From: Massilia sp. YIM B02763
GTDB taxonomy: Bacteria; Pseudomonadota; Gammaproteobacteria; Burkholderiales; Burkholderiaceae_D
Assembly (NCBI RefSeq): GCF_030412015.1
Contig: NZ_JASNRD010000015.1
Coordinates: forward strand, 1 to 64,000
Length of the DNA: 64,000 bases
Direction: 5' to 3'
Shown: positions 47,312 through 56,057 of the stretch, piece after piece
Numbering within the stretch: position 1 is the first letter of the stretch
Layout: the number at the start of each line of letters is the position of its first letter
Translations under genes and position numbers: made by a program
The notes under the pieces: model-generated
Databases searched by the model: none
Seen by the model: the letters and a program-made list of their open reading frames with translations, nothing else
Told to the model about the DNA's origin: nothing

Positions 47312-49768
47312 GTGTCGAACTCTACTAGCTCAAGGGGACTGTTGACAGTCACTGGAGCGATTTTCATTCTTCTCGGCCTGGTATTGACAGGCGGAGGCGC
47401 CTACCTCGCGAGCCTCGGCGGCTCGCTCTACTACCTTGTCGCCGGCATCGGCCTGCTCGCCACGGGCGTGCTCGTGTTCCGGGGCCGCCGCGCGGCGCTG
47501 GGCCTCCTGTCCGCGATCCTCGTCGTGACCGTCGTCTGGTCCGTGATCGAAGTTAAATTTGACTGGTGGCAACTGTTGCCGCGTCTCGATATCTGGTTCG
47601 CCGCCGCCGTCTGGCTGCTGCTGCCCTTCGTCGATCGCCGTCTCGGTAAACAAGAGGGCGCCGCCGACGTCGGCCGCAAGGCGTTGTTCGGCGCGGTCGC
47701 CGTGACGCTGCTGGTTGGCGTGGTCGCGCTGTTCCAGGACTACCACGACATGCATGGCGAGGTGCCAGCCGAAAACATGGCGGCAACCGGCGAGGCCGAT
47801 GCCGCCGGCGTCGCCCCCAACGACTGGTCCGCCTACGGCCGTTCCGGCCATGGCGACCGCTATGCGCCGGCCGCGCAGATCACCCCGGCCAACGTGGGCC
47901 AGTTGAAGCAGGCGTGGAGCTTCCACACGGGCGACTTCAAGGGCGCGGGCGACCCGGGCGAAATCGCCAACGAAGTCACGCCGATCAAGGTGAACGGCAT
48001 GCTCTACATGTGCACGCCGCACAATATCGTCATCGCGCTGGACCCGGACACGGGCAAGGAAATCTGGCGCCACGATCCCAAGATCAACCGCGACGCCAAG
48101 CGCTACCAGCACATGATCTGCCGCGGCGTGTCGTACTGGGACGTGAATGCCCCGTCGCCGGGCGGTACGCCGAGCGCGCCGGCGGCCGATGCGGCCGCCA
48201 TGGAATGCCCGCGCCGCATCTTCGCGCCGACCATGGACGGCACCCTCATCGCCGTCGACGCCGATACGGGCGCGGCCTGCAAGTCGTTCGGCGACAACGG
48301 CGTCGTGGACCTGTACAAGGGCCACCCCGTCAAGACCCGCGGCATGCTGATGCCCACCTCGCCGCCGACCGTGTCGCAGCACATGCTGGTGATGGCGGCC
48401 AGCGTGACCGACAACGACTCGACCAACGAGCCGTCCGGCGTGATCCGCGGCTACGACCCCGTCACCGGCAAGCTGGTGTGGAACTGGGATCCGGCGCGCC
48501 CGGACGAAACCAATCCGCTGACCGAGGGCCAGACCTATGTCCGCAACTCGCCCAATTCCTGGGGCGTGTCGAGCGTCGACGAAAAACTGGGCATGGTCTA
48601 TATCCCGATGGGCAACGAGACCCCGGACACCTGGGGCGGCAAGCGCAACAAGAACGGCGAACGCTTCAACAGCGCCATCGTGGCGCTCGACGTGGCGACC
48701 GGCAAGCTGCGCTGGGTCTACCAGACCGTGCACCATGACATCTGGGACATGGACATCGGCGGGCAGCCGACCCTGGTCGACATCGATACCCCGCGCGGCA
48801 AGGTGCCGTCCGTCGTGGCCACCACCAAGACCGGCAACATCTTCGTGATCGACCGCCGCGACGGCTCGCTGGTGGTGCCGGCGCCGGAAAAACCGGTGCC
48901 GACCGACCACGTCGCCGCCGGCGACAAGCTGTCGCCGACCCAGCCGTTCTCGGCCCTGAGCTTCCTGCCGGACCGCCCGATCCAGGAGACCGACATGTGG
49001 GGCACCACGCCGTTCGACCAGCTGGCGTGCCGCATCATCTTCAAGAACCACCGCTACCAGGGACCGTTCACGCCGCAGACCGTGGGCGAGGAAGGCAAGG
49101 GAGCCATCATTTCCCCTGGCCCGCTGGGCATCTTCGAATGGGGCGGCGCTACCGTCGATCCGGTCCGCCAGCTGCTGATCGTCAACCCGGACTACATGGG
49201 GTTCCAGGAACGCCTGGTGCCGCGCGCCAAGGCCAACGCCGCCGGCGGCTCCGGTACCGAGATGGGCCTGCAGCCGCAGACCGGCATCCCGTTCGCCGTC
49301 GAGATCAGCCCCTTCCTGTCGCCGCTGGGCTTCCCGTGCCAGGCGCCGCCCTGGGGCTATGTGGCCGCGGTCGACCTCAAGACCATGAAGAAGGTGTGGA
49401 TGCACAAGAACGGCACCACGCGCGACAGCGCCCCGGTTCCGATCGCGCTGCCGCTGGGCGTGCCCAGCCTGGCGGGCATGATGACCACCGGCGGCGGCGT
49501 GACCTTCCTGAGCGGCACGCTCGACTACTACCTGCGCGGCTACGACGTCCGCAACGGCAAGGAGATCTGGAAAGCACGCCTGCCGGCAGGCGGCCAGGCC
49601 ACGCCGATGAGCTATGTGTCCGACAAGACGGGCAAGCAATACGTCGTGGTCATGGCCGGCGGTCACGGTTCGCTCGGCACCAAGATGGGCGACGAAATGG
49701 TGGCATTCGCCCTGCCGGACGGCGTCGCGCCCGCTGCCAGGACGGCCAGGGCGCACCAGGCGCAGTAG
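47312..49768 (+). CDS. gcd: Membrane-bound PQQ-dependent dehydrogenase (glucose or quinate type)
   Basis: An 818-residue periplasmic quinoprotein anchored by five N-terminal TM helices (residues about 8-145, LYYLVAGIGLLATGVLVFRGRRAAL), followed by an eight-bladed propeller from about 165 that binds PQQ and Ca2+. Typical motifs: DWSAYGRSGHGDRYAPAAQI, GEIANEVTPIKVNGMLYMCT, TSPPTVSQHMLVMAASVTDN, VHHDIWDMDIGGQP (catalytic Asp), AGGHGSLGTKMGD. Electrons go to ubiquinone. Similarity to E. coli Gcd is strong by eye; quinate/shikimate dehydrogenase QuiA has the same layout and also pairs with an OprB-like porin, so the substrate is open. Confidence 0.87.
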   Translation: MSNSTSSRGLLTVTGAIFILLGLVLTGGGAYLASLGGSLYYLVAGIGLLATGVLVFRGRRAALGLLSAILVVTVVWSVIEVKFDWWQLLPRLDIWFAAAVWLLLPFVDRRLGKQEGAADVGRKALFGAVAVTLLVGVVALFQDYHDMHGEVPAENMAATGEADAAGVAPNDWSAYGRSGHGDRYAPAAQITPANVGQLKQAWSFHTGDFKGAGDPGEIANEVTPIKVNGMLYMCTPHNIVIALDPDTGKEIWRHDPKINRDAKRYQHMICRGVSYWDVNAPSPGGTPSAPAADAAAMECPRRIFAPTMDGTLIAVDADTGAACKSFGDNGVVDLYKGHPVKTRGMLMPTSPPTVSQHMLVMAASVTDNDSTNEPSGVIRGYDPVTGKLVWNWDPARPDETNPLTEGQTYVRNSPNSWGVSSVDEKLGMVYIPMGNETPDTWGGKRNKNGERFNSAIVALDVATGKLRWVYQTVHHDIWDMDIGGQPTLVDIDTPRGKVPSVVATTKTGNIFVIDRRDGSLVVPAPEKPVPTDHVAAGDKLSPTQPFSALSFLPDRPIQETDMWGTTPFDQLACRIIFKNHRYQGPFTPQTVGEEGKGAIISPGPLGIFEWGGATVDPVRQLLIVNPDYMGFQERLVPRAKANAAGGSGTEMGLQPQTGIPFAVEISPFLSPLGFPCQAPPWGYVAAVDLKTMKKVWMHKNGTTRDSAPVPIALPLGVPSLAGMMTTGGGVTFLSGTLDYYLRGYDVRNGKEIWKARLPAGGQATPMSYVSDKTGKQYVVVMAGGHGSLGTKMGDEMVAFALPDGVAPAARTARAHQAQ

Positions 49769-49801
49769 GCGTCCAGCGCGACGGACCGGTTCCGCGCGCA
49801 G

Positions 49802-49832
49802 TGCCGGGCAGGCCTCACGGGCCTGCCCGGCA
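49802..49832. other. Strong hairpin between dehydrogenase and porin genes
   Basis: TGCCGGGCAGGCC (49802-49814), loop TCACG, GGCCTGCCCGGCA (49820-49832): a perfect 13-bp GC-rich stem with no following T-run. Likely a processing or attenuation stem setting separate mRNA levels for the two genes; a terminator is less likely. Confidence 0.65.
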
Positions 49833-49920
49833 ACCCGATGCGCCCGAGCAGATCGACTACCCAGGATCATTGCGGCCGCGCCGCTGTGCGCGGACCGCTA
49901 CATTATTGAAAGAAAACATT

Positions 49921-51240
49921 ATGAATATCATTCCAAGCAAGACCGTGATCGCCGCGGCGATCGCTACCGCCGCCTTCGGCATGCTGGCCACGCAGGCCGC
50001 CTCCGCCACCGACCTGAACACCAGCCCCTACCTGCTGGGCGACTGGAACGGCCAGCGTACCCGCCTGGCCGAACAAGGCGTCAAGTTCGACCTCGGCTAC
50101 GTCTCCGAAATCGCCAGCAATACCACGGGCGGCACCGACCACAAGACGCGCAACAGCGACCAATGGCGTTTCGGGACCACGCTCGACCTGGACAAGCTGC
50201 TGGGCTGGCATGGCGGCACCTTCTATATCGACATCACCGACCGCAACGGCCATAACCTGGATACCGACGCCGGCCTGGGCAACTTCCAGCAGGTGCAGGA
50301 AGTCTACGGCCGCGGCCAGACCTGGCGCCTGACCAATTTCTACCTGCAGCAGTCCTTGCTGAACGACCGGCTGCGGCTGAAGTTCGGCCGCATGACCATC
50401 GGCACCGACTTCGCCAACTTCAGCTGCGACTTCCAGAACCTGACCTTCTGCGGCGCGCAGCCCGGCAACATCGTCGGCAGCTACTGGGCCAACTGGCCCG
50501 TCAGCGTGTGGGCCGCCGTCGCCAAGCTGAATACCTCGGCCACCACCTACCTGCAGGTGGGCGCGTACCAGGTCGATCCGACCTACCTGAATGACGAAGA
50601 CACCCGGCACCGCGGGCTGTACCCGAACAATCCGCATGGCACGACCGGCGCCCTGATCCCCGTCGAGTTCGGCTGGCTGCCCAGCGTGAACGGCCTGCCC
50701 GGCAGCTACAAGGTCGGCGCCTGGTACAACACGTCCGACAGCGCGGACCTGATGCTGGACCAGAACCGCCAGCCGCTCGGCAGCAGCGACGCGGTCGCGC
50801 TGCGGCGCGACGGCGCCTACGGCGGCTACGTCAGCATCCAGCAGCAAGTGACGGGCAGCGCCGGCGGCAAGGGCATGACCCTGTTCCTGAACGCCTCGCA
50901 GGCGGACAAGTTCACGGCCGCCACCGACAGCCAGGTGGCCGTCGGCATGCAATACAAGGGCCTGTTCGACCGTCCGCGCGACATGATCGGCGTGGCCGTC
51001 GGCGCGACCCACGGCAACGGCCGCTACGCCAACCACCAGCGCTTCGTCAACGGCCTGCACCCGGACGCGGCGACGGTCGTCAACGACGGCTACGAATACG
51101 CCACCGAGGTGTACTACGCCTGGTCGCCGATTCCGTCGCTGAGCATTCGTCCGAACGTCCAGTTCATCAAGCACCCCGGCGGCACGTCCGCGAATTCGGA
51201 CGTCGTGGTCCTCGGGCTGAAGAGCCTCGTGACGTTCTGA
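49921..51240 (+). CDS. OprB family carbohydrate-selective porin
   Basis: A 439-residue outer-membrane porin with signal peptide (TVIAAAIATAAFGMLATQAASA) and OprB features: YLLGDWNGQRTRLAEQGVKFDLGYVSE, FYLQQSLLNDRLRLKFGRMTIGTDF, RPRDMIGVAVGATHGN and a C-terminal Phe after aromatic-residue strands. Such 16-strand porins admit glucose and other polar solutes to the periplasm, or, as QuiX, quinate and shikimate. It follows the PQQ dehydrogenase and would supply its substrate. The 170 nt after it (51241-51413) hold no supported gene. Confidence 0.9.
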   Translation: MNIIPSKTVIAAAIATAAFGMLATQAASATDLNTSPYLLGDWNGQRTRLAEQGVKFDLGYVSEIASNTTGGTDHKTRNSDQWRFGTTLDLDKLLGWHGGTFYIDITDRNGHNLDTDAGLGNFQQVQEVYGRGQTWRLTNFYLQQSLLNDRLRLKFGRMTIGTDFANFSCDFQNLTFCGAQPGNIVGSYWANWPVSVWAAVAKLNTSATTYLQVGAYQVDPTYLNDEDTRHRGLYPNNPHGTTGALIPVEFGWLPSVNGLPGSYKVGAWYNTSDSADLMLDQNRQPLGSSDAVALRRDGAYGGYVSIQQQVTGSAGGKGMTLFLNASQADKFTAATDSQVAVGMQYKGLFDRPRDMIGVAVGATHGNGRYANHQRFVNGLHPDAATVVNDGYEYATEVYYAWSPIPSLSIRPNVQFIKHPGGTSANSDVVVLGLKSLVTF

Positions 51241-51413
51241 TCCCGGGCGGCCCCGGCATTGCCGACGTCGACCCGGTGCTGGGCCAGGGCAGGGTGGCCG
51301 GCCGGGCGATCCTGCAGGACGTCGGCAGGGACATGCCGCTGCGCAGCGATGCCGCCGGACGTCCCGCCGAGGACGCCGGCGACCGGGGCCCGGCCGGGTC
51401 CCGGTAATCCCGG

Positions 51414-52202
51414 CTAGGCCATGCCGCGCGCGGCGAGGGCGGCGTTGATTTCCTGCGCGGCCTGGCGCAGGAGCGGCAGGTTGTCGTTCAACATGTGTTC
51501 GCGCGAATTCGCCTGCACATGGCCGGCGACGTTCATCGCGGCGACGGTGCGCCCGTGGCGGTCGACGACCGGCACGGCGATCGCCGTCAATCCCAGCTCC
51601 AGTTCGCCGGCCGTGTAGGCGTAGCCGTTCGCCCGCACTTCCATGATCGTGGCCGCCAGGCGCGCATGGTCGGTACGCGTGGGGTGGGCATGTTCGGCCT
51701 GCGCGCAGCGCGCCAGGGCCGGACCCAGCTGGGCGTCGTCCAGGCCGGCCAGCAGCACCCGTCCCGTCGCCGTCGCCCAGGCCGGCAAGCGGGCGCCGAT
51801 GGCCAGGTTCACCGAAATGATCTTCCTGGTCGACGCGCGCGCCGTGTACACCACTTCCACGTCGTCCAGCACGCAGACCGAGCAGGACTCGTTGGTCTTT
51901 TCCGCCAGGTCGACCACATAGTGCTCGACGATTTCCGAAAACGACAGGCCCGACAGGTAGGCATAGCCGAGCTGCATCACCTTCGGGCTGAGGCGGTAGC
52001 CGCGCACGTCCGCCTGCACGTAGCCGAGGTGGACCAGGGTGCCGAGCAGGCGGCGCGCCGATGCCCGGCTGATGCCGACCGCCTCCGCCACTTCCGCCAG
52101 CGAACGTACCGGCTTGGCCGCGTCGAAGGCGCGGATGACGGCCAGGCCGCGCGCGAACGCGTCCACGTACAGCTCCGGGTCCGGGCGCTTCTCTTCCTTC
52201 AT
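51414..52202 (-). CDS. IclR family regulator (PcaR/PcaU-like)
   Basis: A 262-residue regulator: winged helix YVDAFARGLAVIRAF with recognition region LAEVAEAVGISRASARRLLGTLVHLGY (about 12-65), effector domain with SCSVCVLDDVEVVYTARAS, ARLPAWATATGRVLLAG and GELELGLTAIAVPV. This is the PcaR/PobR branch that senses beta-ketoadipate or protocatechuate. It is divergent from pcaD, with three half-sites between (52248-52272). Confidence 0.9.
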   Translation of the reverse strand: MKEEKRPDPELYVDAFARGLAVIRAFDAAKPVRSLAEVAEAVGISRASARRLLGTLVHLGYVQADVRGYRLSPKVMQLGYAYLSGLSFSEIVEHYVVDLAEKTNESCSVCVLDDVEVVYTARASTRKIISVNLAIGARLPAWATATGRVLLAGLDDAQLGPALARCAQAEHAHPTRTDHARLAATIMEVRANGYAYTAGELELGLTAIAVPVVDRHGRTVAAMNVAGHVQANSREHMLNDNLPLLRQAAQEINAALAARGMA

Positions 52203-52247
52203 GATCGTTGACCTTGCTCGATGTGGGGCCTAGAATGAATTCGTAAA

Positions 52248-52272
52248 GCGAACGCACGTTCGCTTAGCGAAC
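52248..52272. promoter_or_regulatory. IclR (PcaR-type) operator with three half-sites
   Basis: GCGAAC (52248-52253), GTTCGC (52258-52263) and GCGAAC (52267-52272). The last two form the perfect palindrome GTTCGCTTAGCGAAC, the first two form GCGAAC-GCAC-GTTCGC. Three alternating half-sites are the arrangement known for the PcaU operator. It lies 25-49 nt before the pcaD GTG. Confidence 0.8.
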
Positions 52273-52296
52273 AAAGATTATCAGAGGTGCCATACC

Positions 52297-53142
52297 GTGG
52301 TCAATCCCTACTTTTCCATGCTGCGCCAGCAGAGCGAATACGCCGGCGTGAGCCATGCGGCGGTCGGCGACCCCGGGGCGCCCGTGCTCGTCCTCGCGAA
52401 TTCCCTGGGCACCAACCGCCGCCTGTGGAGCGGACAGGTGGGCGACTGGGCGCGCGACCATCGCATCGTCTGTTTCGATTATCCCGGCCATGGCAGCCCG
52501 GTCTGGCGCGAAACGCCGTCGATCCGCGCCATCGCCGCGCGGCTCGCGCGGCTGCTCGACCACCTCGACGTGGAACGCTACGCGTTCTGCGGCTTGTCGA
52601 TGGGCGGCGCCGTGGGCATGGAGCTGGCGGCCCTGCATGGCGCCCGCCTGCAGCGGCTGGTGTTGAGCAATACCGCGGCCAGCTTCGGCGACCCCGCGTT
52701 CTGGACGGCGCGCGGCGCGACGGCGGTCGACGCCGGCGTGGCCGCGCTGGCCGACGCCACGCTCGCGCGCTGGTTCACGCCCGCCTTCGCCGCCGACAAC
52801 CCGTCCGTCGTCGCGTTCTACCGCGCGATGCTGTGCGCGACGGAGCCGTCCGGCTACCGCTGGTGCTGCAACGCGATCCGCGACTTCGATTTCCGCGACC
52901 GCCTGGCGGCCATCCGCCAGCCGACCCTCGTGATCGCCGGCGCCCACGACGCGGCCACGCCGCCGGCGCAGGGAAGGGAACTCGCCGCCGCCCTCGAGGG
53001 CGGCGACTACATCGAACTCGATGCCGCCCACCTCGGCAATGCCGGCGCCGCGCCGGCCTTCACGGCGGCGGTGCGCGCCTTCCTCGCCGACGCGGCGCAA
53101 CCACCCACCCTGGCAGGGAGCCACGACCTTGGGCAGCAATGA
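52297..53142 (+). CDS. pcaD: 3-oxoadipate enol-lactonase-like alpha/beta hydrolase
   Basis: PcaD hydrolyses beta-ketoadipate enol-lactone. The 281-residue protein has the alpha/beta-hydrolase layout: LVLANSLGTNRRLWSGQVGDW near 25, the nucleophile elbow CGLSMGGAVGMEL near 97, DAATPP with the acid residue near 215 and the catalytic-type histidine in DAAHLGNAGAAPAF (about 246). The start is GTG with GAGGTG 8 nt upstream. Its PcaR-like regulator is divergent. No other pca genes are in the window, so the exact lactone remains inferred. Confidence 0.8.
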   Translation: MVNPYFSMLRQQSEYAGVSHAAVGDPGAPVLVLANSLGTNRRLWSGQVGDWARDHRIVCFDYPGHGSPVWRETPSIRAIAARLARLLDHLDVERYAFCGLSMGGAVGMELAALHGARLQRLVLSNTAASFGDPAFWTARGATAVDAGVAALADATLARWFTPAFAADNPSVVAFYRAMLCATEPSGYRWCCNAIRDFDFRDRLAAIRQPTLVIAGAHDAATPPAQGRELAAALEGGDYIELDAAHLGNAGAAPAFTAAVRAFLADAAQPPTLAGSHDLGQQ

Positions 53143-53518
53143 CGACATCCGCGCAGCATGCATCGACGTACTCGACCGGTTCATGGAGGCGCTCAACCGC
53201 TACGATGCGGCGGGCATGGACGCGACCATGCACTTTCCCCACCTGCGCCTGGCGGACGGCAAGTTCACCGTGTACGAGGCGCCGGGCTGCAATCCGATGG
53301 ACCTGTTCGACCGCCTCCGGAAAGAGGACGACTGGAAGTACAGCCGCTGGGAACGGCGCGACCTGGTGCAGCACAACGGCGACAAGGCGCACGTCGCCCT
53401 CAGCTATACCCGCTACCGTGACGACGATTCCGTGATCGGAGTCTATGACTCGTTGTACATTATTACGCGCGTCGGCGGCCGCTGGGGCATCCAGGTCCGT
53501 TCCAGCTTCGGTCCCTGA
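53129..53518 (+). CDS. NTF2-like (SnoaL/DUF4440-type) protein
   Basis: A 129-residue protein of the NTF2-like fold: ACIDVLDRFMEALNRYDAAGMDATMHFPHLRLADGKF, WERRDLVQHNGDKAHVALSYTRYR and YIITRVGGRWGIQVRSSFG are typical strands and helix. The start is TTG with GGGAG upstream, overlapping pcaD by 14 nt, so the two are translated from one mRNA. Members are small enzymes or ligand carriers; no catalytic residues can be assigned here. Confidence 0.75.
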   Translation: MGSNDDIRAACIDVLDRFMEALNRYDAAGMDATMHFPHLRLADGKFTVYEAPGCNPMDLFDRLRKEDDWKYSRWERRDLVQHNGDKAHVALSYTRYRDDDSVIGVYDSLYIITRVGGRWGIQVRSSFGP

Positions 53519-53574
53519 GCCGCCCGCCGCTTTCCCCAAGCGCGGCGCATACGACAGCAAGGAGACGAACCACC

Positions 53575-54915
53575 ATGGACGACCACCGCATCGCCTCCCG
53601 CACGCTGCGCAAGATCGTGCTGCGCATCCTCCCGCTGCTCTTCGTCTGCTACGTCGTGGCGATGATCGACCGGCTCAACGTCGGCTTCGCCAAGCTGCAG
53701 TTCATCGGCGACCTCGGGATGACCGAAGCCACCTTCGGCGCCGCGGCCGGATTGCTGTATCTCGGCTACATCCTGTTCGAAGTGCCCAGCAACCTGATGC
53801 TGCATCGCGTGGGCGCCCGCAGGACGCTGCTGCGCATCATGGTACTGTGGGGCGTCTTCACCATCCTGCAGGCCTGGGCGTCGGGCAAGTACTCCTTCTA
53901 CGCGCTGCGCTTCCTGATCGGCGCGGCCGAGGCGGGGTTCTTCCCCGGCGTGCTGCTGTACCTGACCTACTGGTTTCCAGATCACCTGCGCGGCCGCATC
54001 ACCAGCCTGTTCGTGATGGCGCTGCCCGCCGCCGGCATCCTCGGGGGCCCGCTCGCGGCCTGGATCATGACGGGACTGGACGGCCATGCGGGGCTGCGCG
54101 GCTGGCAGTGGCTGTTCATCCTCGAAGGCATCCCGGCGATCGTCCTCGGCATGGTGTGCTACCTGTGGCTCGCCGACCGCCCCGAACAGGCGCGCTGGCT
54201 GGACCAGGACGAACAGCGCGGCGTGGCGCTTGCCGTGCAGGCCGGCGCCGCAAGAACGACCGGCACGACCGGCACGACCGGAACGACAGGCACCGCGCCG
54301 GCACAGCTGCACGACGTGCTGCGCGACCCTCTCCTGTACAAGCTCGCGTTCTGCTACTTCGCCTTCTATTGCGTGGAGAACGCGCTGCTCGTGTGGATCC
54401 CCACGCTGCTGAAGAACGTCGGCGTGGCGACCATCGCCGGCGTCGGCTGGGTGAGCAGCGGGATCGCGCTCGCCGCGACGGCCGTCATGCTGGCAGTCGG
54501 CTACAGCTCGGACAGGCGCGGCGAGCGGCGCTGGCACGTCATCGGCTGCGGCCTCGCCGCCGGCGCCACCTTCCTGCTGCTGCCGCTGGCGGCGCACAGC
54601 GTCGCCCTCACGGCGCTGATCCTGACGCTGTCGAGCGGCGCCGTGTTCGCCTTCCTGGCCGTGTTCTGGACGATTCCCAGCGCCCTGTTCAAGGGCCGCG
54701 CGGCGGCGGGCGGCCTGGCCCTGATCAGTTCCATCGGCGCCCTGGGCGGCACCTTCAGCCCCATCTTCATCGGCTGGATCAAGGAGGCGACGGGCAGCTA
54801 CCACTATTCGCTGGGGACGCTCGGCGCCGTCCTGATCCTGAGCCTGTTCCTGCTCAACACCTGCTTTCCCAGGCCGGACCGCGAAGGCGCGGCGAAGGCA
54901 TCGCGCGCGGCGTGA
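53575..54915 (+). CDS. MFS transporter, anion:cation symporter (ACS) family
   Basis: A 446-residue permease with 12 TM helices and the ACS signature in TM1-2 (VAMIDRLNVGFAKLQFI, LLYLGYILFEVPSNLMLHRVGAR) plus AEAGFFPGVLLYLTYWFPDHLRGRI. A low-complexity stretch of Thr-Gly repeats (about residues 222-243, GTTGTTGTT) lies in the central cytoplasmic loop and is probably a recent microsatellite expansion. It follows the NTF2-like gene and likely imports the acid metabolised by this cluster. Confidence 0.9.
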   Translation: MDDHRIASRTLRKIVLRILPLLFVCYVVAMIDRLNVGFAKLQFIGDLGMTEATFGAAAGLLYLGYILFEVPSNLMLHRVGARRTLLRIMVLWGVFTILQAWASGKYSFYALRFLIGAAEAGFFPGVLLYLTYWFPDHLRGRITSLFVMALPAAGILGGPLAAWIMTGLDGHAGLRGWQWLFILEGIPAIVLGMVCYLWLADRPEQARWLDQDEQRGVALAVQAGAARTTGTTGTTGTTGTAPAQLHDVLRDPLLYKLAFCYFAFYCVENALLVWIPTLLKNVGVATIAGVGWVSSGIALAATAVMLAVGYSSDRRGERRWHVIGCGLAAGATFLLLPLAAHSVALTALILTLSSGAVFAFLAVFWTIPSALFKGRAAAGGLALISSIGALGGTFSPIFIGWIKEATGSYHYSLGTLGAVLILSLFLLNTCFPRPDREGAAKASRAA

Positions 54916-54941
54916 ATGGCCCGCGGCGGGCGGGCATGCCT

Positions 54942-55856
54942 TCAGGCGTCCGCCGGGCGCTGCAGCGTCTCCACGAGGTGGTCGAGCACGGCCCGCGTCT
55001 TCGCCGTCATCCTGCGCCCCACCGGGATCAGGGCATGGACGGGCGCCGTGGCGACATCGGCATCGGGCAGCAGGTGCACCAGGCGGCCGTCGGCAACGTA
55101 GGGCGCCGCGAAACGGTCGATGATCTGCGCGACGCCCAGTCCCAGCGTCGCCGCTTCGACGAGCGTGCGGCCGTCGCCGACGACGAGCGCAGGTGCAGGC
55201 ATGCGTTCGCGGCGCTGGCCCTTGTCGTCCAGGACCCAGCCGCGCACCTGGCCGGTAATGCTGCGAAACAGGATGGCGTCGTGGGCGTCCAGGTCGGCGA
55301 GGGAGGCGACCGGCCCGCGTCGCCGCAGGTAGGACGGCGCGGCGTACAAGGCCAGCGTCAGGTCGCAGATTTTACGGACCGTCATGTCGCTGTCGGCGGG
55401 AAGGTGGCCGATGCGCACCACGATGTCCCAGCCGTCGGCCACCGGATCGGACATGCGGTCGCTCGCCGTCATCTCGACGCTCACCTTGGGGTAGCGCTCG
55501 CGCAGCGCCCCCAGCGTCGGCAGGACCAGGCTCGCGAAGCCGGCCGGCAGGTCGATGCGCACGCGGCCCGCCGGTTCGGCGCGGTTGGCGGCCAGCGCCT
55601 GTTCGGCCTCGCGCAGGCGGTCGATGGCGGCGCGTGCCGCGGCCAGGTAGATGGCGCCGTCTTCCGTCAGGTGCACGGCGCGCGTCGTGCGCTGGAACAG
55701 CCGGGTGCCGAGATGCTTCTCCAGCCTCTGCACGGCCTTGCCGACGCTGGACTTGTTGGTCCCGAGCCGTTCGGCCGCCCCGGTGAAGCTGCCGGCGTGC
55801 GCCACGGCGACGAATCCCTGGATGTCCTGCAGCGATGCGCCGCTCATGTCCTGCAT
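54942..55856 (-). CDS. LysR family transcriptional regulator
   Basis: A 304-residue regulator with the LysR winged helix (LQDIQGFVAVAHAGSFTGAAERLGTNKSSVGKAVQRLEKHLGTRLFQRT, residues about 8-57) and a periplasmic-binding-like effector domain (VRIDLPAGFASLVLPTLGAL, IDRFAAPYVADGRLVHLLPD). GGGGAG precedes the ATG. It is convergent with the MFS gene, and a MITE-like repeat and a hydrolase gene lie upstream; its target is probably one of them, but no operator is evident. Confidence 0.9.
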   Translation of the reverse strand: MQDMSGASLQDIQGFVAVAHAGSFTGAAERLGTNKSSVGKAVQRLEKHLGTRLFQRTTRAVHLTEDGAIYLAAARAAIDRLREAEQALAANRAEPAGRVRIDLPAGFASLVLPTLGALRERYPKVSVEMTASDRMSDPVADGWDIVVRIGHLPADSDMTVRKICDLTLALYAAPSYLRRRGPVASLADLDAHDAILFRSITGQVRGWVLDDKGQRRERMPAPALVVGDGRTLVEAATLGLGVAQIIDRFAAPYVADGRLVHLLPDADVATAPVHALIPVGRRMTAKTRAVLDHLVETLQRPADA

Positions 55857-55874
55857 TGTCTCCCCCTGAGAAAC

Positions 55875-55985
55875 GAGGCTGTCGCGAAAGGCACATGGCG
55901 GCGTTGCGGCGCCTCGCCGTGTACTCCCGTGCACTCGCACTGTCTTCGGCGCCGCGCCTTGCCCTGCACCTTTCGCGACAGCCTC
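55875..55985. mobile_element. MITE-like element with perfect 17-bp terminal inverted repeats
   Basis: GAGGCTGTCGCGAAAGG (55875-55891) and CCTTTCGCGACAGCCTC (55969-55985) are perfect inverted repeats enclosing 77 bp of noncoding sequence, 111 bp in all. Size and form fit a non-autonomous miniature element mobilised by a transposase encoded elsewhere. I see no clear target duplication (AAAC on the left, AAAG on the right). It lies upstream of the LysR gene. Confidence 0.6.
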
Positions 55986-56057
55986 AAAGAAGGGAGCCAG
56001 TCTAGCAGGTTCGGCGCCGCCGGGGATACTGGCCTGCCGCACGGCCGCACGGCCGCG

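Noticed and set aside
51241-51413. An open frame of about 55 codons after the porin, ending in TAA near 51408
   Set aside because: No start codon in a good context and no family resemblance; treated as noncoding.
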